Shown here piece by piece: positions 1 through 9,477 of a stretch of 64,000 nt of DNA (within the stretch, counting starts at the first letter, position 1; each line of letters begins with the position of its first letter). The stretch comes from Clostridia bacterium. GTDB lineage: Bacteria; Bacillota; Clostridia; Christensenellales; UMGS416. The notes under the pieces are model-generated. The model was not told where the DNA came from. It saw only the letters and a program-made list of their open reading frames with translations, and made no database searches. A program made the translations under genes and the position numbers. Location: assembly GCA_016938675.1 (NCBI GenBank), contig JAFGUF010000012.1:119578-183577 (forward strand), in the 5' to 3' direction.

Positions 1-10
1 CAACCAGGTT

Positions 11-1927
11 TTGGACAGATGGACAAAAGAAAAATCAGAAGAGCTATATAATATAAAGAATTGGAGCTCAAAATACTTTGCGGTAAATAAAAAAGGCGAA
101 GTCACAGTTAATCCGTATAAAAGAGACGACACGGCCTCTGTAAGCCTGCTTGACATCATATCAGGCCTGCAGGAGCGAGGCATAGATATGCCGGTTCTTT
201 TAAGGTTTGAAAATATTCTGGATTCCCAGATTACATTCATAAATAATGCTTTTAACAACGCAATGAAAAAGCTGGAATACAAGGGCAAATACCGCGGCGT
301 ATACCCCATCAAGGTAAACCAGCAGCAGCAGGTTGTCGAGGAGGTCGCGAAATTCGGCCAGAGATACCACCACGGCTTGGAGGTAGGCAGCAAGGCCGAG
401 CTGATAGCCGCGCTCTCTGCCATGAAGGACAAGGAAGCAGCCCTGGTATGCAACGGCTACAAGGACACCGAATTCATAAACCTTGGGCTATATGCTACCA
501 AGCTTGGTTTTAAATGCTTTTTCGTTATAGAGATGCAAAATGAGCTCGACATTATTTTAGAGCATGCTAAAAGGCTGAAAGTTGAGCCGCATATCGGCGT
601 AAGAATAAAGCTATCATCCACAGCGGGCGGACACTGGTCCGAGTCATCAGGTGACAGGAGCATATTCGGGCTTAATACCGCTCAGCTGATAGAAATAGTG
701 GATAAGCTAAAGTCGCAGAATATGCTGCACTGCCTGAAGCTGCTGCACTATCACCTTGGCTCCCAGGTTCCCAATATCAGGGATATCCGTTCAGCTGTAC
801 TGGAGGCCGCAAGAGTATATGCAGAGCTTAAAAACGAAGGCGCAGCAATGGGCTATCTGGATTTAGGCGGCGGACTGGCTGTGGACTACGACGGCTCCCA
901 GACCAACTACTCAAGCAGCCGAAACTACACAGTGGATGAATACTGCGCGGACGTTGTGGAGGCCGTAATGCACGTGCTGGACAAGGTCGGCATTGAGCAC
1001 CCGACCATAATGACGGAGTCCGGCCGCGCACTGGTTGCATACTATTCCGTGCTGGTATTCAACGTACTGGATGTTGCAGAGTTTGAGAAATTCGAAACGC
1101 TGCAAGTGCCGCCTGAGGATGCCAACGAAACCATAAAGAGCCTGTATGAAACCAGCCTCAATATAAGCCCAAAGAACATTCAGGAGTGCTACAATGACGC
1201 GCTATACTACAGAGACCAGATCAGAGAGATGTTCAACCATGGGCGCATTTCGCTGCGCGAGAGGGCAATGAGCGAAAAAATATTCTGGAATATAATAAAT
1301 GACATAGCAAAAACCAAGAAAAAGGTGCGCTTTGCGCCGGAGGAGCTTGAAAACCTGGAGTCAGCCATTGCGGATATCTATTACTGCAATTTTTCATTGT
1401 TCCAGTCCATACCTGACAGCTGGGCAATAGACCAGCTCTTCCCTATAATGCCCCTGCAGAGGCTGAACGAATGCCCCGCCACCAACGCAGTGCTTGCAGA
1501 CATCACCTGCGACTGCGACGGCAAGATAGACCAGTTCATTGACCTCCATGACATCAAAAAAACCCTGCCGGTGCATAAGATAGCAGACGGCGAGGACTAC
1601 TACCTGGGCGTATTTTTGGTGGGAGCCTATCAGGAGACCCTGGGAGACCTGCACAATCTTTTCGGCGACACCAACGTCGTCAGCATCAAGATCGATGAAA
1701 ACGGCGGCTACGACCTTGTCAGCGAAATACAGGGCGACACCGTAGCAGACGTATTATCCTATGTGGAATTCGACATCAAGCAGATGCGCCGGAATTTCCG
1801 CCAGACGTCCGAGCAGGCTGTAAAGGAAGGCAAAATACTCCTCAGCGAGCAGCGCACCATTATGGATGCTTTTGACGTGGGCCTTGCAGGATACACCTAC
1901 TACGAAAAGGATGAGAAGAATGCTTAA
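11..1927 (+). CDS. speA: Biosynthetic arginine decarboxylase (SpeA family)
   Basis: Converts arginine to agmatine and CO2, the first step of the polyamine operon that follows. The protein (638 residues from the TTG at 11) aligns end to end with the SpeA family: the N-terminal LYNI..WS..YF.VN signature, the PLP lysine in GVYPIKVNQ (about K101), the HYHLGSQ and DLGGGLAVDYDG barrel motifs, and the C-terminal ITCDCDGKID segment that closes the active site. Only ten bases lie upstream and the frame stays open to the window edge, so the true start may lie outside; TTG with a weak CCAGG is the only candidate here. The stop overlaps the start of speB, which implies translational coupling. Family assignment is firm; the start is uncertain. 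Confidence 0.95.
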   Translation: MDRWTKEKSEELYNIKNWSSKYFAVNKKGEVTVNPYKRDDTASVSLLDIISGLQERGIDMPVLLRFENILDSQITFINNAFNNAMKKLEYKGKYRGVYPIKVNQQQQVVEEVAKFGQRYHHGLEVGSKAELIAALSAMKDKEAALVCNGYKDTEFINLGLYATKLGFKCFFVIEMQNELDIILEHAKRLKVEPHIGVRIKLSSTAGGHWSESSGDRSIFGLNTAQLIEIVDKLKSQNMLHCLKLLHYHLGSQVPNIRDIRSAVLEAARVYAELKNEGAAMGYLDLGGGLAVDYDGSQTNYSSSRNYTVDEYCADVVEAVMHVLDKVGIEHPTIMTESGRALVAYYSVLVFNVLDVAEFEKFETLQVPPEDANETIKSLYETSLNISPKNIQECYNDALYYRDQIREMFNHGRISLRERAMSEKIFWNIINDIAKTKKKVRFAPEELENLESAIADIYYCNFSLFQSIPDSWAIDQLFPIMPLQRLNECPATNAVLADITCDCDGKIDQFIDLHDIKKTLPVHKIADGEDYYLGVFLVGAYQETLGDLHNLFGDTNVVSIKIDENGGYDLVSEIQGDTVADVLSYVEFDIKQMRRNFRQTSEQAVKEGKILLSEQRTIMDAFDVGLAGYTYYEKDEKNA

Positions 1928-2768
1928 GGATAAAAAACCGCAGAGCGAATTTTTCTACTGCTCATATGACGAATGCGAAATTGCAGTATTCGGCATTCCC
2001 TATGACGGCACAGCCAGCTATCGCCCCGGCACAAGATTCGGCCCCGACGCCATACGCAACGAAATGTACGGCCTGGAGACATACAGCCCGTATCTTGATA
2101 AGGATCTGAATGATTACAGAGTGTGCGACCTAGGCGACCTGGAGATACCCTTCGGCAACAGGGAAGGCGTGCTTCAAGAGGCGGCATTTGAAACAAAGAG
2201 CATACTGCAGGACAATAAAAAAATAGTTATGCTGGGCGGAGAGCATCTGGTCAGCTACCCTGTAATAAAGGAGCTTCACCAAAAATACAGTGACCTGCAC
2301 GTCATTCATTTCGACGCCCACACGGATCTGCGGGATGAATTCTTCGGCGAAGCGTTTTCCCATGCGACAGTAATAAAGCGTGTGCACGATTTTTTAGGCG
2401 ACGACAGGATATATCAGTTCGGCATAAGGAGCGGCACAAAGAAGGAGTTTGAGTTCGGCCGAGCCCACACCAATCTTCATGCCTTTGATACTGAAGGGCT
2501 TAAGGATGCTGTAAGCAAGCTTAAAGGCAAGAGCGTATATATAACAATAGACCTTGACGTACTAGACCCATCCATATTCCCCGGCACAGGCACGCCGGAA
2601 GCGGGCGGCATAACATTCAAGGAGATGATGGAGGCGATAAAGGACATGAACGGGCTCAATATTGTGGGCGCTGACATCGTGGAGCTATCCCCCCATTATG
2701 ACGCAAGCGGCGTATCCACAGCAGTCGCATGCAAAATACTTAGAGAATTACTGCTAATTATGGCATAA
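1920..2768 (+). CDS. speB: Agmatinase
   Basis: Manganese-dependent hydrolase of the ureohydrolase family; splits agmatine to putrescine and urea. The start chosen is ATG 1920, eight bases inside the end of speA and preceded by AAAGGA; a longer in-frame reading from 1866 lies wholly inside speA and is rejected. The 282-residue protein has the metal-binding set: GGEH (H109), HFDAHTD (D132, H134, D136) and TIDLDVLDPS (D211, D213), plus the TPEAGG loop. SpeA plus SpeB means putrescine is made by direct agmatine hydrolysis rather than through N-carbamoylputrescine. Confidence 0.95.
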   Translation: MLKDKKPQSEFFYCSYDECEIAVFGIPYDGTASYRPGTRFGPDAIRNEMYGLETYSPYLDKDLNDYRVCDLGDLEIPFGNREGVLQEAAFETKSILQDNKKIVMLGGEHLVSYPVIKELHQKYSDLHVIHFDAHTDLRDEFFGEAFSHATVIKRVHDFLGDDRIYQFGIRSGTKKEFEFGRAHTNLHAFDTEGLKDAVSKLKGKSVYITIDLDVLDPSIFPGTGTPEAGGITFKEMMEAIKDMNGLNIVGADIVELSPHYDASGVSTAVACKILRELLLIMA

Positions 2769-2798
2769 ATATTAAACCATCATTCGGAGGTAAATTAA

Positions 2799-3998
2799 AT
2801 GGCAAAAGTTATGATTATTGGCGCAGGCGGAGTATCCAACGTGGTAGTGCATAAGTGCGCGCAGAACGCTGATGTATTTGAGGAGATACTGCTGGCATCA
2901 CGCACAAAATCAAAGTGCGACGCCATTAAAGAAAGCGTAAAAAACACAAAATCAAAGATAACAACGGCTCAGGTGAACGCCGACAACACAGAAGAATTAG
3001 TAAAGCTAATCAATGAGTTCAAGCCGGAGCTTGTAATAAACGTTGCCCTGCCCTATCAGGATTTGACCATTATGGATGCATGCCTTGAAACAGGAGTGCA
3101 CTATCTGGACACAGCCAACTATGAGCCGCCTGAAGTGCCTAAATTTGAGTACAAATGGCAGTGGGCATACAAAGAGAAATTCGAGAAGGCAGGCCTGACT
3201 GCTGTGCTTGGCAGCGGATTCGACCCCGGCGTAACGGGCGTCTTCTGCGCATATGCTCAAAAGCACTATTTTGATGAAATAGACTATATTGATATACTGG
3301 ACGCCAACGGCGGCGACCATGGCTACCCCTTCGCGACCAACTTCAACCCGGAAATAAATATCCGCGAAATTACAGCAAACGGCAGATATTATAAGAATGG
3401 CGAATGGCTGGAAACGCAGCCTCTGGAATTCAAGAGGGAATTCACCTTCGACCAGATCGGCGAAAAGGACATGTACCTTTTGTATCATGAGGAGCTGGAA
3501 TCATTAAGCAAAAACATAGAAGGCGTAAAGCAGATAAGATTCTGGATGACCTTCTCGCAGAACTACATTAACCACTTAACAGTGCTGCAGAATGTGGGCA
3601 TGACATCCATTGAGCCCATTAATTTCGAGGGGAAAATGATACAGCCGCTGCAGTTTCTTAAAGCTGTACTTCCCGATCCTGCATCCCTTGGCCCGCGAAC
3701 AAAGGGCAAGACAAACATCGGCTGCATCATACGGGGCAGAAAAGACGGGCAGGAAAAGAAATACTATGTATACAATGTATGCGACCATCAGGAAGCATAC
3801 AGCGAAGTCGGCAGCCAGGCAATATCCTACACTACAGGAGTGCCTGCCATGATTGGCGCGATGATGATACTAAAAGGCCTTTGGAAGAAGCCCGGCGTAT
3901 ACAACGTGGAGGAGTTCGACCCCGATCCTTTCATGGATGAACTCAACAAACAGGGACTGCCTTGGCAGGTAGACTTCAGCCCAGTAATACCCGAATGA
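2799..3998 (+). CDS. Carboxynorspermidine/carboxyspermidine dehydrogenase (saccharopine dehydrogenase family)
   Basis: Condenses putrescine (or diaminopropane) with aspartate semialdehyde and reduces the imine with NADPH to carboxyspermidine (or carboxynorspermidine). The N-terminus carries a Rossmann nucleotide-binding motif, VMIIGAGGVSNVV; the middle holds the LDTANYEPP and GSGFDPGVTGVF segments typical of this branch of saccharopine dehydrogenase-like enzymes. It has its own CGGAGG site nine bases before ATG 2799 and its stop overlaps the start of nspC as ATGA. A lysine-pathway saccharopine dehydrogenase is the alternative, but the position between agmatinase and NspC settles the role. Confidence 0.9.
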   Translation: MAKVMIIGAGGVSNVVVHKCAQNADVFEEILLASRTKSKCDAIKESVKNTKSKITTAQVNADNTEELVKLINEFKPELVINVALPYQDLTIMDACLETGVHYLDTANYEPPEVPKFEYKWQWAYKEKFEKAGLTAVLGSGFDPGVTGVFCAYAQKHYFDEIDYIDILDANGGDHGYPFATNFNPEINIREITANGRYYKNGEWLETQPLEFKREFTFDQIGEKDMYLLYHEELESLSKNIEGVKQIRFWMTFSQNYINHLTVLQNVGMTSIEPINFEGKMIQPLQFLKAVLPDPASLGPRTKGKTNIGCIIRGRKDGQEKKYYVYNVCDHQEAYSEVGSQAISYTTGVPAMIGAMMILKGLWKKPGVYNVEEFDPDPFMDELNKQGLPWQVDFSPVIPE

Positions 3999-5128
3999 TG
4001 AACTATGATTTTTCAAAACTGAATACCCCATGCTATGTGGTCGACAAGGAACTGCTTGAAAAAAACCTTGATATATTAGGCGAAGTCCAGCGGCGCACAG
4101 GCTGCGAGATACTGCTGGCTTTGAAGGGATTTTCCATGTACTCGCTTTTCGGGCAGGTTGGCAAGCATCTTTCCGGCATAACAGCCAGCTCATTGAATGA
4201 AGCGCGCCTCGGATATGAGGAGATGGGCAAGCAGGTGCATATATTCGCGCCCGCCTACAGAGAAGATGAATTCTACGATATTTTAAAGATTGCAGACCAT
4301 ATTGTCTTCAACACCTTTGACCAGTATGATCAATTCAAAGACAGAGTGCTGGCCGCTGACAAAAAAATAGAGATGGGCATACGCATAAACCCTGAGTACT
4401 CTGAAATAGAGACTGATATTTATAATCCCTGCTTTGCAAATTCCCGCCTCGGCACTGTGCTTTCTCAGTTTGACGAAAGCCGCCTTGAGGGAATAGACGG
4501 CCTGCATTTCCATGCAATGTGCGAGCAAAACAGCGATACCTTAAGCCGGATACTTGACGTAGTTGAAGAAAAGTTCGGCAAATACATGCATCAGATGAAG
4601 TGGATAAACTTCGGCGGCGGCCACCATATTACAAGGCCGGACTATGACATTGAGCTGCTTGTAAAATCCATTATCAGGATACGGGATAAATATAATGTTA
4701 AAGTATATCTAGAGCCCGGTGAGGCCGTTGCACTAAACACCGGCTTTTTGGTTACAACGGTTCTGGATACATTGAAAAACGGTATGGATTTAGCCATTAT
4801 TGATGCATCGGCTGCCTGCCACATGCCGGATGTAATGGAGATGCCCTACCGCCCGCAGATAATCGGCGCGGAGCTGCCCGGCGTGCTTCCCTATACTTAC
4901 CGCCTCGGCGGAAATACATGCCTTGCGGGTGATGTAGTGGGCGATTATTCATTCGCTGAGCCCTTAAAGCCCGGCGACAAGCTGATATTTACGGACATGG
5001 CGCACTACACAATGGTGAAGAACAACACATTCAACGGCATAAACCTGCCCTCCATTGCAATATACGACGAGGAGGAGATAACCTATGTCAAGGAGTTTGG
5101 GTATGAGGACTATAAGCGGAGGCTGTAG
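3995..5128 (+). CDS. nspC: Carboxynorspermidine/carboxyspermidine decarboxylase
   Basis: PLP-dependent fold III decarboxylase that removes the carboxyl group from carboxy(nor)spermidine to give spermidine or norspermidine. The motifs are LALKGFSMYS with the PLP lysine (about K44), GLHFHAMCEQ, NFGGGHH for phosphate binding, EPGEA, and the DASAACHMPD cysteine region. Two adjacent ATGs (3995 and 3998) are both in frame; 3995 is used because it forms an ATGA overlap with the upstream stop. A longer frame from 3962 lies inside the previous gene. Last gene of the polyamine operon, followed by a strong terminator. Confidence 0.93.
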   Translation: MMNYDFSKLNTPCYVVDKELLEKNLDILGEVQRRTGCEILLALKGFSMYSLFGQVGKHLSGITASSLNEARLGYEEMGKQVHIFAPAYREDEFYDILKIADHIVFNTFDQYDQFKDRVLAADKKIEMGIRINPEYSEIETDIYNPCFANSRLGTVLSQFDESRLEGIDGLHFHAMCEQNSDTLSRILDVVEEKFGKYMHQMKWINFGGGHHITRPDYDIELLVKSIIRIRDKYNVKVYLEPGEAVALNTGFLVTTVLDTLKNGMDLAIIDASAACHMPDVMEMPYRPQIIGAELPGVLPYTYRLGGNTCLAGDVVGDYSFAEPLKPGDKLIFTDMAHYTMVKNNTFNGINLPSIAIYDEEEITYVKEFGYEDYKRRL

Positions 5129-5152
5129 GTAATTAAAAGAGAAACACAATAT

Positions 5153-5181
5153 AAGCCGTCGGTAATTCCGACGGCTTTTTT
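5153..5181 (+). terminator. Terminator of the polyamine operon
   Basis: Ten perfect base pairs (5153-5162 with 5168-5177), a five-base loop and a run of six T. It sits 24 bases after the nspC stop. Confidence 0.93.
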
Positions 5182-5214
5182 GTAGTTTTGTGGTAGTGTG
5201 TTGTAGAGTATAAA

Positions 5215-5645
5215 TATATCGCCTGTGAGCGGGATACCCCTCCGCCAAGCATAGCGTTGCTGGTTTTCGTCACTTATAGATTGCAAATAACTTAGGTGTA
5301 AGGCACACATTACTTTCGAAGTTCTAACGAACGTCTTTCGTAAAGTGTCGCCATCTAGTATATTGCTTTTTTAATTGTGAAAATATCTACCTTCGGTAGA
5401 TATTTTCCTTTCGCTCATCGCAGCCTGCTTCGCAGACGTGCTTGCCGTCCCTTTACATGGTAGGCTTAACGGATAATATACATTATTCAAATGCTAGGCT
5501 CCCCTTGTAGGGGAGCTGTCACGCATTGCGTGACTGAGAGGTTTCAGATTGCATAACTGCCTTCGAAATTAATCCTAATCTATGGCATTATTTTAATTAA
5601 GGGGTTGTTAAGGTACCTTAATTACAAGGGCGGTGGGTGGGTTAA
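5215..5645. repeat. Mosaic intergenic repeat, copy A
   Basis: This fills most of the 617-base gap between nspC and the ABC genes; no gene is supported in it. Modules: R3 at about 5218-5275 (palindromic CCGCCAAGC-type core); R1 at about 5409-5473; R2 at 5494-5542, two hairpins (5499-5505 with 5509-5515, and 5518-5524 with 5528-5534); R4 at about 5600-5643 (TTAAGG/CCTTAA hairpin followed by a GGTGGGTGGG tract). Between R3 and R1 lies a separate perfect 13-bp hairpin, 5379-5407. The same modules recur near 11.7-11.9, 23.3 and 32.7-32.9 kb. Confidence 0.85.
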
Positions 5646-5696
5646 GATTGAACTAATTCATTTAGAAAACTATACACAAGGAGCTTCAATTAATAA

Positions 5697-5723
5697 ACAA
5701 AAACCCGCTGATATTTCAACGGG
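5697..5723 (-). terminator. Terminator of the ABC exporter operon
   Basis: On the minus strand an eight-pair stem (5716-5723 with 5704-5711, one T-G wobble) with a four-base loop is followed by a run of T interrupted once. It lies 25 bases beyond the stop of the last ABC gene. Confidence 0.88.
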
Positions 5724-5747
5724 CTCTTCATTATAATTTAAATCTAA

Positions 5748-7610
5748 TTATGCTTCCTCCTCATAATACTGCGCCTGCGCCTGCCATAGCTCGCTATATT
5801 TTCCGCAGCCTGCTTTGAGCAGCTCATCATGGGTGCCTCTTTGTATTATTTCGCCCTTGTCAAATACCATTATGTCATGGCAGAACCTGCAGCTTGAAAG
5901 CCTGTGGCTTATATAGATGGCCGTTTTGTTCCCTACCAGACTATCAAACTTTGAGTATATTTCAAATTCGCTTATGGGGTCTAGCGAGGCTGTGGGCTCA
6001 TCAAGGATTATGATTGGTGCGTTTTTATACAGCGCTCTGGATATTGCCATCTTCTGCATCTCGCCGCCGGAGAAGTCAACGCCTGCCTCATCGAAATCGC
6101 GCTTTATGTATGTGTCGATGCCATTTGGCAGCATTTGCATTCTTTCCTTGAGCCCTGCCATATCCGCGCACTCCCCTACTCTTTTTTCATCGGGGCTAAC
6201 CGAGGCGGATATATTCTGCGCCACGCTGAATGAAAACATCTTAAAATCCTGAAAAACTACCGAAAAGAGCGACATATATTCATTTAAATCATATTTTTTT
6301 ATGTCTATGCCGTTTAGGTATATCTCGCCTTCTGTCGGGTCGTACAGCCTGCAAAGCAGTTTGATCATCGTGGTCTTGCCCGCTCCGTTCATGCCCACAA
6401 CCGCCAGCCTTTCGCCGATATTGAGCCTGAAAGATAGATTCTTGAGCACATACTCATCAGATGAAGGATACTTAAATGATACATTTTTGAATTCTATTTC
6501 GTATTCGTGGTCGCTGCGCTTTTCAACAGGCAGTGTGCCGTGATATTTGATGTCGGGCAGATCCATAAGTTCGAGAATATTGTTTAAAAATTTGCAGTTC
6601 ACTTGTATAAGCACAAACGCCATCAAAAACTTTGCTATGCCGTCAGTCAGCTTCTGTATAACGGCAGCGTACTTCATAATGCTTCCTATAGTTATGGCTC
6701 CTATAAAGGCTTTTAGCACAACAAATATATATATAATCCCGCTGAAAAAACCTTCAGCAACTGCATTTTTCATTTGAGACTTAGCTACTTTATTAATAAA
6801 CCTTGAAATAAATTTATCGAAGCTGTTTACAAAGTCGGACGAAACACTAGTGAAGAGTTCTTCCGTGTCGTACATCCTGAAGTCCTTACCATAGTTGTAG
6901 TTGCCCATCAGGTTTTCTTCCAAGTATATGCCCTTCCTATTTATTCTCATGGCAGATTCGTTTATCTCCACCTGGTAATCGCCCATTTTCTTTGTGTGCA
7001 ACAATTGAATGAGCACAACCGCAGCCATACTTACAAGAAGTAATAAGATAGTAAAAGGAGAGTTTATGTATCTTACAAGTGCATTCGGTGATGCCGAAAC
7101 TTTCGCGGCGAATAGCCCTGCAGTTATGGCGACGGAAGTGCCTATTTGAATAAAAGAAGTGATAAAATTTCTTATATTCACTGTTATTTGATAAGTCGTG
7201 CCGGACATGTTTTCGTATTCCAGTATTTTCTGCCTCAGGTTGTGAAGGTCCGGGCTGTCCATGTATTCATAGTCTAGCTGTGTTATCTTCCTGCTTATTT
7301 CTTTCTGCATGGCGTGGCGCATTATGCGCATCTTGGCTGACATTATACGCTGAAGGAAATCGCATATCAGCTTAAGTATCAGGCCGGAGCCGATTATTAT
7401 GCCCACATACAGAATAAACCTGCGGATGTCTCGCGCGCCTAGAAGCTCGTCTAATACAGCGGCGGAGAATATGATGGTTATAAAGTACTTTGCTGATTCC
7501 AGTACAGAATGCAGAACGACAATAGGAAAGAGCTTTCTATCCAGCGAGTGAAGCAGCTTGAAGGAACGAATGAATATATTCAGGTCTTTTTTTAGTCCGC
7601 CTTTTTTCAT
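5748..7610 (-). CDS. ABC exporter half-transporter (membrane plus ATPase domains), second subunit
   Basis: A 620-residue fused permease-ATPase. The N-terminal half has the six-helix exporter membrane domain; the C-terminal third has Walker A GMNGAGKTT, the ABC signature DFSGGEMQK, Walker B IIILDEPTAS and the H-loop SHRL. The start overlaps the stop of the upstream half-transporter by four bases, so the two are co-translated and probably form a heterodimer. The order response regulator, histidine kinase, ABC, ABC is typical of systems that sense or export peptides or antimicrobials. Substrate cannot be read from the sequence. Exporter class is secure. Confidence 0.93.
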   Translation of the reverse strand: MKKGGLKKDLNIFIRSFKLLHSLDRKLFPIVVLHSVLESAKYFITIIFSAAVLDELLGARDIRRFILYVGIIIGSGLILKLICDFLQRIMSAKMRIMRHAMQKEISRKITQLDYEYMDSPDLHNLRQKILEYENMSGTTYQITVNIRNFITSFIQIGTSVAITAGLFAAKVSASPNALVRYINSPFTILLLLVSMAAVVLIQLLHTKKMGDYQVEINESAMRINRKGIYLEENLMGNYNYGKDFRMYDTEELFTSVSSDFVNSFDKFISRFINKVAKSQMKNAVAEGFFSGIIYIFVVLKAFIGAITIGSIMKYAAVIQKLTDGIAKFLMAFVLIQVNCKFLNNILELMDLPDIKYHGTLPVEKRSDHEYEIEFKNVSFKYPSSDEYVLKNLSFRLNIGERLAVVGMNGAGKTTMIKLLCRLYDPTEGEIYLNGIDIKKYDLNEYMSLFSVVFQDFKMFSFSVAQNISASVSPDEKRVGECADMAGLKERMQMLPNGIDTYIKRDFDEAGVDFSGGEMQKMAISRALYKNAPIIILDEPTASLDPISEFEIYSKFDSLVGNKTAIYISHRLSSCRFCHDIMVFDKGEIIQRGTHDELLKAGCGKYSELWQAQAQYYEEEA

Positions 7611-9436
7611 AATGCTTCCTCCATCTCTTTTTTGTAGTAGTGGCTCTGCACCTCAAACATATGGGCGTATTTGCCGCCCTTTTTCATCAGCTCCGCATGG
7701 GTGCCTTCCTCTAATATTTCCCCGTTCTCTATGAATATTATCCTGTCGCAAAAGCGCGTGGATGAAAGCCTGTGGGAGATATATACCGATGTTTTCCCCT
7801 TTGTCATCTTAGCGTATTCATCATACAGCGCAGCCTCGGCTATGGGGTCCAGCGCCGCCGTAGGCTCATCCAATATCAGCACAGGGGCGTCCTTATAAAG
7901 AGCTCTTGCCAGAATAAGTTTCTGCTTCTCGCCGCCTGATAGGTCTGCGCCTTCATCGGTGAATATATTGTTAAGGTATGTCATGGCTCCGCTTTTCAGC
8001 TTATCCACCTTTTCAGCCAGCCCGGCTCTTTTCAGTGATTCATTTACCAAGGTAATGTCGCTTGTTTCCTTCGGCCTCATGCTTACGTTTTCTGCTATGG
8101 TAAATGACAATATGCAGGCGTCCTGAAAGGCAACAGAGAACAGGCTCTGGTATTCTCTGATGTTGTATTCTCCTATATTTGTGCCGTTTATCAGTATCTC
8201 GCCTTCCTGCGGCGTCAAAAGAGAACAGATTAATTTAACCAGCGTGGTTTTCCCTGCGCCGTTCACGCCGACCACTGCCAGCTTTTCGTCCTTTTTAATA
8301 TGCAGGTTCATTTTCTCTATTGTATATTCATCGCTTTCTGAGTATTTGTAGCTTACGTCCTTTAGCGTAATAGAGAATGGCAGTTCTTCATTCTTTGGCA
8401 GGGGCAGCCCTTTTCCACGGTTTGTCTTGTCCTCCATGTCGAGGTAATCTCTCAGGTTGTCTATCTGCAGTGAGCACCTTTTTATCTCGGACATATTATC
8501 AGACAGCCCAGAAAGCCAGACAGAAAATCCCGCAATAGCGCCCAGGTACAATGCAAAGTCACCAACCGGCATGCCCTTAATTACTTGATATATAAGGTAG
8601 GCATAGGCAAGCCCGTCACGCAGAAAAATTATCAAGGAATCGACAACGTTGGGCACGTATTTTTTGTATTCAACTTTTTTGTGCCATTTGTATCTTTGCC
8701 CAATAAAGGACTCGAACATATCAATCAGCCATTCAGACATTGAATACATTCTTATGTCCTTGGCGTTGTCTATCTCCACGCACTGCTCCCGAAGATAATA
8801 GAGCTTGTTGTCAATTGATATATATTCATCCTTGTGCTTCTGTTCATACTTTAGTGCATGACGCGAAACAAGAATATTTATTATCGCGCCTGCCGCCAAA
8901 AGCAGCAGTATATACGGATTCATGAAGCCTAAAATGCCGCCGAATATCAGTATACCGCCTATGTTTTTTAGTGTCTGTGCAGACTCAGTAATAATGACTT
9001 CCGTTCCGGAGGTATCGGATTCTAATGATTCCAGCGCTTTTCTTTTTTTGTCCTGGCCCGCTTTGCATGTTATATTCTCATAGTCCGTTAGTATGGTTTT
9101 ACGCATCCATAGTGAGGTCAGGCTGATGCGTGTCACCATAGAGCGACCCTCTATTTTTCTTGAGCTATATGTTAGCAAGATTTGAGAAAAAGTCAGGCCA
9201 AGTGCCACTGCGGCAATAATTATAATAAGATTGCCTAAAGGAATATTATTTGTAAGTGAATCAATAATTATCTTAGGAATGAAAATCCCCAGCACTGCAA
9301 TGCCCAACCCGCCGATCATAGGCAGCGGCATATGGAAAAGTAATCTCTTATCGTTTTCTTTGACTTTCCTAGCCATAAAGGCAAGGTTGCTTAGCGCACC
9401 GTGGGTGCTTATTTTATCAATTGGCTTTTTCATCAT
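7607..9436 (-). CDS. ABC exporter half-transporter (membrane plus ATPase domains), first subunit
   Basis: A 609-residue permease-ATPase fusion with Walker A GVNGAGKTT, signature DLSGGEKQK, Walker B VLILDEPTAA and H-loop SHRL. Both halves keep a full catalytic set, unlike many heterodimeric exporters in which one site is degenerate. Two adjacent ATGs (9436 and 9433) follow a GGAGG; spacing is three bases for the first and six for the second, so the protein may start at 9433. A hairpin lies between the kinase gene and this gene, so part of the transcription may stop there. Confidence 0.93.
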   Translation of the reverse strand: MMKKPIDKISTHGALSNLAFMARKVKENDKRLLFHMPLPMIGGLGIAVLGIFIPKIIIDSLTNNIPLGNLIIIIAAVALGLTFSQILLTYSSRKIEGRSMVTRISLTSLWMRKTILTDYENITCKAGQDKKRKALESLESDTSGTEVIITESAQTLKNIGGILIFGGILGFMNPYILLLLAAGAIINILVSRHALKYEQKHKDEYISIDNKLYYLREQCVEIDNAKDIRMYSMSEWLIDMFESFIGQRYKWHKKVEYKKYVPNVVDSLIIFLRDGLAYAYLIYQVIKGMPVGDFALYLGAIAGFSVWLSGLSDNMSEIKRCSLQIDNLRDYLDMEDKTNRGKGLPLPKNEELPFSITLKDVSYKYSESDEYTIEKMNLHIKKDEKLAVVGVNGAGKTTLVKLICSLLTPQEGEILINGTNIGEYNIREYQSLFSVAFQDACILSFTIAENVSMRPKETSDITLVNESLKRAGLAEKVDKLKSGAMTYLNNIFTDEGADLSGGEKQKLILARALYKDAPVLILDEPTAALDPIAEAALYDEYAKMTKGKTSVYISHRLSSTRFCDRIIFIENGEILEEGTHAELMKKGGKYAHMFEVQSHYYKKEMEEAL

Positions 9437-9477
9437 TTACCTCCGATAAAAACATACCACAAAAAGTAATTGAACAT

